From positions 576,273 through 640,272 of the forward strand of contig JAQTOU010000001.1 of NCBI GenBank assembly GCA_028713125.1: 64,000 nucleotides of DNA, written 5' to 3'. Positions 61,454 to 64,000 of the stretch are shown here, in pieces (within the stretch, counting starts at the first letter, position 1; the number at the start of each line of letters is the position of its first letter). This DNA is from Elusimicrobiales bacterium (GTDB taxonomy: Bacteria; Elusimicrobiota; Elusimicrobia; Elusimicrobiales; UBA9959). The notes beneath the pieces are model-generated. The model was not told the origin of the DNA, searched no databases, and worked only from the letters and a program-made list of their open reading frames with translations. The translations under genes and the position numbers were made by a program.

Positions 61454-62743
61454 TTATCTTACCAGCGGCTTGAAGCCAGAGACGAAAAGAAGCAATTCTA
61501 CCGGGCCCACGGACTTCACGGTGCGCACCTCGCGCACCATCAGGAAAAGCGGGATAACGGCCAGGGCACGGAGGAAAGCGGAAATAAGCAGGAGGAAAAC
61601 AAAAGCGCTGCCCCACAGGGCGGGAAGGCGCTCGTAAAGCCAGCCGCCCGCGAGCGCGCCGCCGAACTGGGCGAGGCCGTTAGTGAAGCTGAAAAAAGCG
61701 TTATAGCCCGCGCGGGAATGGGCCGGGATGGTCTCGTAAATAAAATTATTCATGCCGATAAGATAGGCGCCCCAGATTACTCCGGAATACATCTCCACGG
61801 CGGCCAGGTAATAAAAATTCCGGTGTAGCGCCCAGAGGAGCGGGACTGTCGGGATAAGCAGGAAGGCGGCCTTGAGTATCTTCACGCTGCCGTAGGCGTC
61901 GGCCGCCTGCCCCCAGCGCTTCATGAACAGGTAGGTCATAAGCGGGCCTATGCTCATCAGGACCATGTACTGCAGGTAATCGCACTTAAGCTCTTTGAGG
62001 GAGTATACGCTGAAGTAAGGCGCGGCCAGGTAAGTGGACCCCAGCAGCACAAGCACGGAGAAAAAAAGCGCGGGAACCCTGCCCCTGCGGAAATCGAGAG
62101 AGGTTAAAAAGTTCACCTCAGTGCCGCGCGGCATATGGAAGCAGGTGCGCGGCTCGTACATGGCGGTGATGAAATAATAGGACAGGCACCTGAAAACGCC
62201 CGCGGCGCAGAAAACGGCGCAGAAGCCCCAAAGCGCCCCCCCGCCGGCCAGGCCGAGGATCTTCGAAGCCAGGAAGCTGGCCGCGAAAAAAGTAAGCCCG
62301 ACCACCTGGAAGCGGAAGCCGAAGAAATTCCCGCGCCTGGAAGCCGGGATATATTCGCCCATGAGCACGGCCCAGGGCGGGCCGGACATGTTCCCGGCTA
62401 CCGTATACACGACCACCGAGGCCAGTAGCGCCGGGAAGGCCGCTGCGGACGGCAGGAAAACAGCCCCGGCGGCGGCGAAGAGCGAAAGCGCCTGGAGGCC
62501 CACGGTAAGAAGCAGCGCCTTTTTGCAGCTGCCCAGGCCCTGCACCATTTTTTCATTGAAGAACTGGAAGAAAGAAGACGCCAGCGAGGGGACGGAGCGC
62601 AGGACGCCGATCCCCATTGTGGAAGCGCCGAGGGCCATCGCGAAAGGCACGGCGTAGGGGTCGGCGAAACCGCTCATCGCCGCCCAGGCCAGCCCGTCTT
62701 TTATGGAAGCTTTTACGCTGGTTTTTACCCGCCGTTTTTGCAT
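61454..62743 (-). CDS. MFS transporter
   Basis: The 429-residue protein has about 11-12 hydrophobic helices, including FADPYAVPFAMALGASTMGIG at the N-terminus and a MFS-like PASRRGNFFGFRFQVVGLTFF loop. It is distinct from the EntS-like and the 63784 transporters. The substrate is unknown. On its left, 61295-61453 is an intergenic gap of about 160 bases with nothing I can identify; it is divergent from the WD40 gene on the right. Confidence 0.85.
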   Translation of the reverse strand: MQKRRVKTSVKASIKDGLAWAAMSGFADPYAVPFAMALGASTMGIGVLRSVPSLASSFFQFFNEKMVQGLGSCKKALLLTVGLQALSLFAAAGAVFLPSAAAFPALLASVVVYTVAGNMSGPPWAVLMGEYIPASRRGNFFGFRFQVVGLTFFAASFLASKILGLAGGGALWGFCAVFCAAGVFRCLSYYFITAMYEPRTCFHMPRGTEVNFLTSLDFRRGRVPALFFSVLVLLGSTYLAAPYFSVYSLKELKCDYLQYMVLMSIGPLMTYLFMKRWGQAADAYGSVKILKAAFLLIPTVPLLWALHRNFYYLAAVEMYSGVIWGAYLIGMNNFIYETIPAHSRAGYNAFFSFTNGLAQFGGALAGGWLYERLPALWGSAFVFLLLISAFLRALAVIPLFLMVREVRTVKSVGPVELLLFVSGFKPLVR

Positions 62744-62754
62744 GTTGTCCGTAA

Positions 62755-62764
62755 ATTATATAAA
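62755..62764. promoter_or_regulatory. Overlapping divergent -10 elements (MFS and WD40 genes)
   Basis: TATAAT on the minus strand (62755-62760) lies 11 bases before the MFS ATG at 62743. TATAAA on the plus strand (62759-62764) lies 26 bases before the WD40 ATG at 62791. The two -10 hexamers overlap by two bases, so the promoters should compete. Confidence 0.4.
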
Positions 62765-62790
62765 TTATGAACTGCGGCCAAGGGGGACCT

Positions 62791-63660
62791 ATGAACGAAA
62801 CAGTTCCGCTCAAAACTTTAACCGGCCATAACGACGGCGTTCTGACCCTGGCTTTTTCCCCCTGCGGGAAATTCCTGGCCACGGCCGGCGAAGACAATAC
62901 CATACGGCTCTGGGACAATCCCGACGGGATACAGATACAGTCCATCCAGGCCCATAAAGGCGACGTGCGCTGCGTGGCCTTCGATCCCGACGGCGACGTT
63001 TTCGCCTCGGCCTCCTGGGACAAGACCATCAAGATCTGGCAGACCTCCGACTGCTCCACTTTGGCCGAGGCCGCGCAACATGAAGGCCCGGTAAACTGCC
63101 TGGCCTTCTCTCCGGACGGGAAGCTCCTTTATTCCGGCTCCGACGACGCCACCATAAAAGTTTTTTCTTCGCCCAAGGGTTCCCTGAAGGACACTTTCAA
63201 ACCGGAGATCGGGGACATCAAGGCCCTGGCCGTTTCCTCGAAAGGCCTCCTGGCCGCGGGCGGCTCGGAGCTCCAGTTCCTAGACGATTCAGGCAAGATG
63301 CTGAAAGACAATGACAACTACCTCTACGGGATAAAGCACCTGGCTTTCTCCCCGGACGGAAAAATGCTCGCGGCCGCCACCGGCATGGAAAAACGTCTCG
63401 AGATCTGGAACGCGGAAACGCTCGAGGAGGCCGGGTCGGTAAAGGACACCGACTGGATCAACTGCGTGGCTTTCACCATGGACGGGAAACATGTCGTGAC
63501 AGGCGGAACCGCCGTAAAGATCTGGGACCCCGTTTCCGGGACCTGCGTCAGGACCCTGGAGGGCCATACCGACGAGATCTACGATATAGCCGTCTCGCCG
63601 GACGGGAAATACATCGCCTCGGCTTCGAACGACAAGACCGTGAAGCTCTGGGCCCTGTAA
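62791..63660 (+). CDS. Seven-bladed WD40 propeller protein
   Basis: I use ATG 62791 (MNETVPLKTL) because AGGGGG lies 6 bases upstream; the frame from 62767 adds only MNCGQGGP. The 289-residue protein consists of seven WD repeats, for example GVLTLAFSPCGKFLATAGED, DVRCVAFDPDGDVFASASWD and IYDIAVSPDGKYIASASNDK, with no signal peptide or other domain. It is a cytoplasmic scaffold of unknown partner. Confidence 0.92.
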   Translation: MNETVPLKTLTGHNDGVLTLAFSPCGKFLATAGEDNTIRLWDNPDGIQIQSIQAHKGDVRCVAFDPDGDVFASASWDKTIKIWQTSDCSTLAEAAQHEGPVNCLAFSPDGKLLYSGSDDATIKVFSSPKGSLKDTFKPEIGDIKALAVSSKGLLAAGGSELQFLDDSGKMLKDNDNYLYGIKHLAFSPDGKMLAAATGMEKRLEIWNAETLEEAGSVKDTDWINCVAFTMDGKHVVTGGTAVKIWDPVSGTCVRTLEGHTDEIYDIAVSPDGKYIASASNDKTVKLWAL

Positions 63661-63738
63661 AAGCGCCGCGGCCTTTCCGCGTGCCCCGCGGAACGACCTT
63701 TTACACGGATTTTACATTCCAGCGGTTACTCAAATTCA

Positions 63739-63744
63739 TATAAT
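63739..63744 (+). promoter_or_regulatory. Putative -10 of the last MFS gene
   Basis: TATAAT 39 bases upstream of the ATG at 63784, in the gap after the WD40 gene; the leader contains AGGAG. No clear -35. Confidence 0.4.
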
Positions 63745-63783
63745 TTGAAGGATACTTCAGCTTAACTCAACAGGAGCCTATAA

Positions 63784-64000
63784 ATGTCCGAAGCCCCCGT
63801 CCACGCGCCCGAATACCGCCGCCGCCGTTTCCTGAACTGGTTCCCCCTCGGCCTCACCTACGCCACTTTCTACATGGGCCGCTACAACCTGAACGTAGCG
63901 TCCAAGACCATGATGGACATGTTCCACCTCAGCAAGGCGGAGTTCGGCATTATCGCCACCGCCGGCTTCTGGACCTACGCGCTCTCCGTCATGTTCAACG
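63784..64000 (+). CDS. MFS transporter, sugar-phosphate antiporter-like (5' part)
   Basis: The frame is open from ATG 63784 to the window edge, 72 codons, with AGGAG 8 bases before the ATG. The visible N-terminus has RRRFLNWFPLGLTYATFYMG then RYNLNVASKTMMD, the YMGRYN pattern of GlpT/UhpT-type organophosphate antiporters. The rest is outside the window, so family placement is provisional. Confidence 0.8.
   Translation, partial: MSEAPVHAPEYRRRRFLNWFPLGLTYATFYMGRYNLNVASKTMMDMFHLSKAEFGIIATAGFWTYALSVMFN

Overview
The window is dense bacterial chromosome at roughly 60-65% GC by eye. It has two genes cut by its edges, no rRNA, tRNA, CRISPR array, prophage or insertion sequence that I could recognise, and no gene-free stretch longer than about 300 bases. 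The cell is Gram-negative: there is an OmpA/Pal-type lipoprotein, periplasmic and lipoprotein phosphatase homologues, nonulosonate-type sugar genes and anhydromuramate recycling. Many TPR proteins, a secreted S8 protease with a FlgD-like tail, several radical SAM enzymes and the Shine-Dalgarno/leaderless mixture would fit Elusimicrobiota or a neighbouring deep-branching phylum. That placement is inference from gene content, not a phylogeny.

Layout. (1) 1-9575, minus: a tight nine-gene operon (epimerase, NeuB-like synthase, KdsC-like phosphatase, ThDP enzyme, three radical SAM/SPASM enzymes, FkbM methyltransferase, B12-binding radical SAM) that looks like a pathway for an unusual acidic or branched surface sugar. 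(2) 9671-12541, plus: a large GT-C-like membrane protein. (3) 12559-28383, minus: DUF192, S8 protease, a secreted SpoVG-like protein, HAD hydrolase, efp, htpX, lemA, M24 peptidase, then the GT2-rsmA-murC-NTPase-TPR operon, a LysM/FecR protein with a histidine kinase, and rdgB. (4) 28398-36413, plus: TPR protein, clostripain-family protease, dcd, a TPR/small membrane protein pair, rplM-rpsI. (5) 36567-44276, plus: a 5'-nucleotidase followed by two phosphatase homologues that have lost catalytic residues, then a nucleotidyltransferase, GT2 and GT-C-like gene. (6) 44381-48522, plus: HIT protein and the macromolecular-synthesis operon rpsU-dnaG-rpoD. (7) 48605-53685: MscS-like membrane protein, small secreted protein, a second B12-binding radical SAM, rplU-rpmA-obg. 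(8) 53775-59837, minus: cysE-cysK-Nudix-anmK-MFS and a squalene/phytoene-synthase-like gene with a Pal-like lipoprotein. (9) 59932-64000: stand-alone receiver, secreted protein, MFS, WD40 propeller and the start of another MFS transporter.

Most multi-gene runs are joined by ATGA or TGATG overlaps, so translational coupling is common. At least three genes (rplM, rplU, HIT) have TTGCNN-17-TANNAT promoters placed so close to the ATG that the mRNA should be leaderless or nearly so, while others have strong Shine-Dalgarno sites. The observations most worth following are the nine-gene radical-SAM/sugar operon and the cluster of degenerate periplasmic phosphatases.
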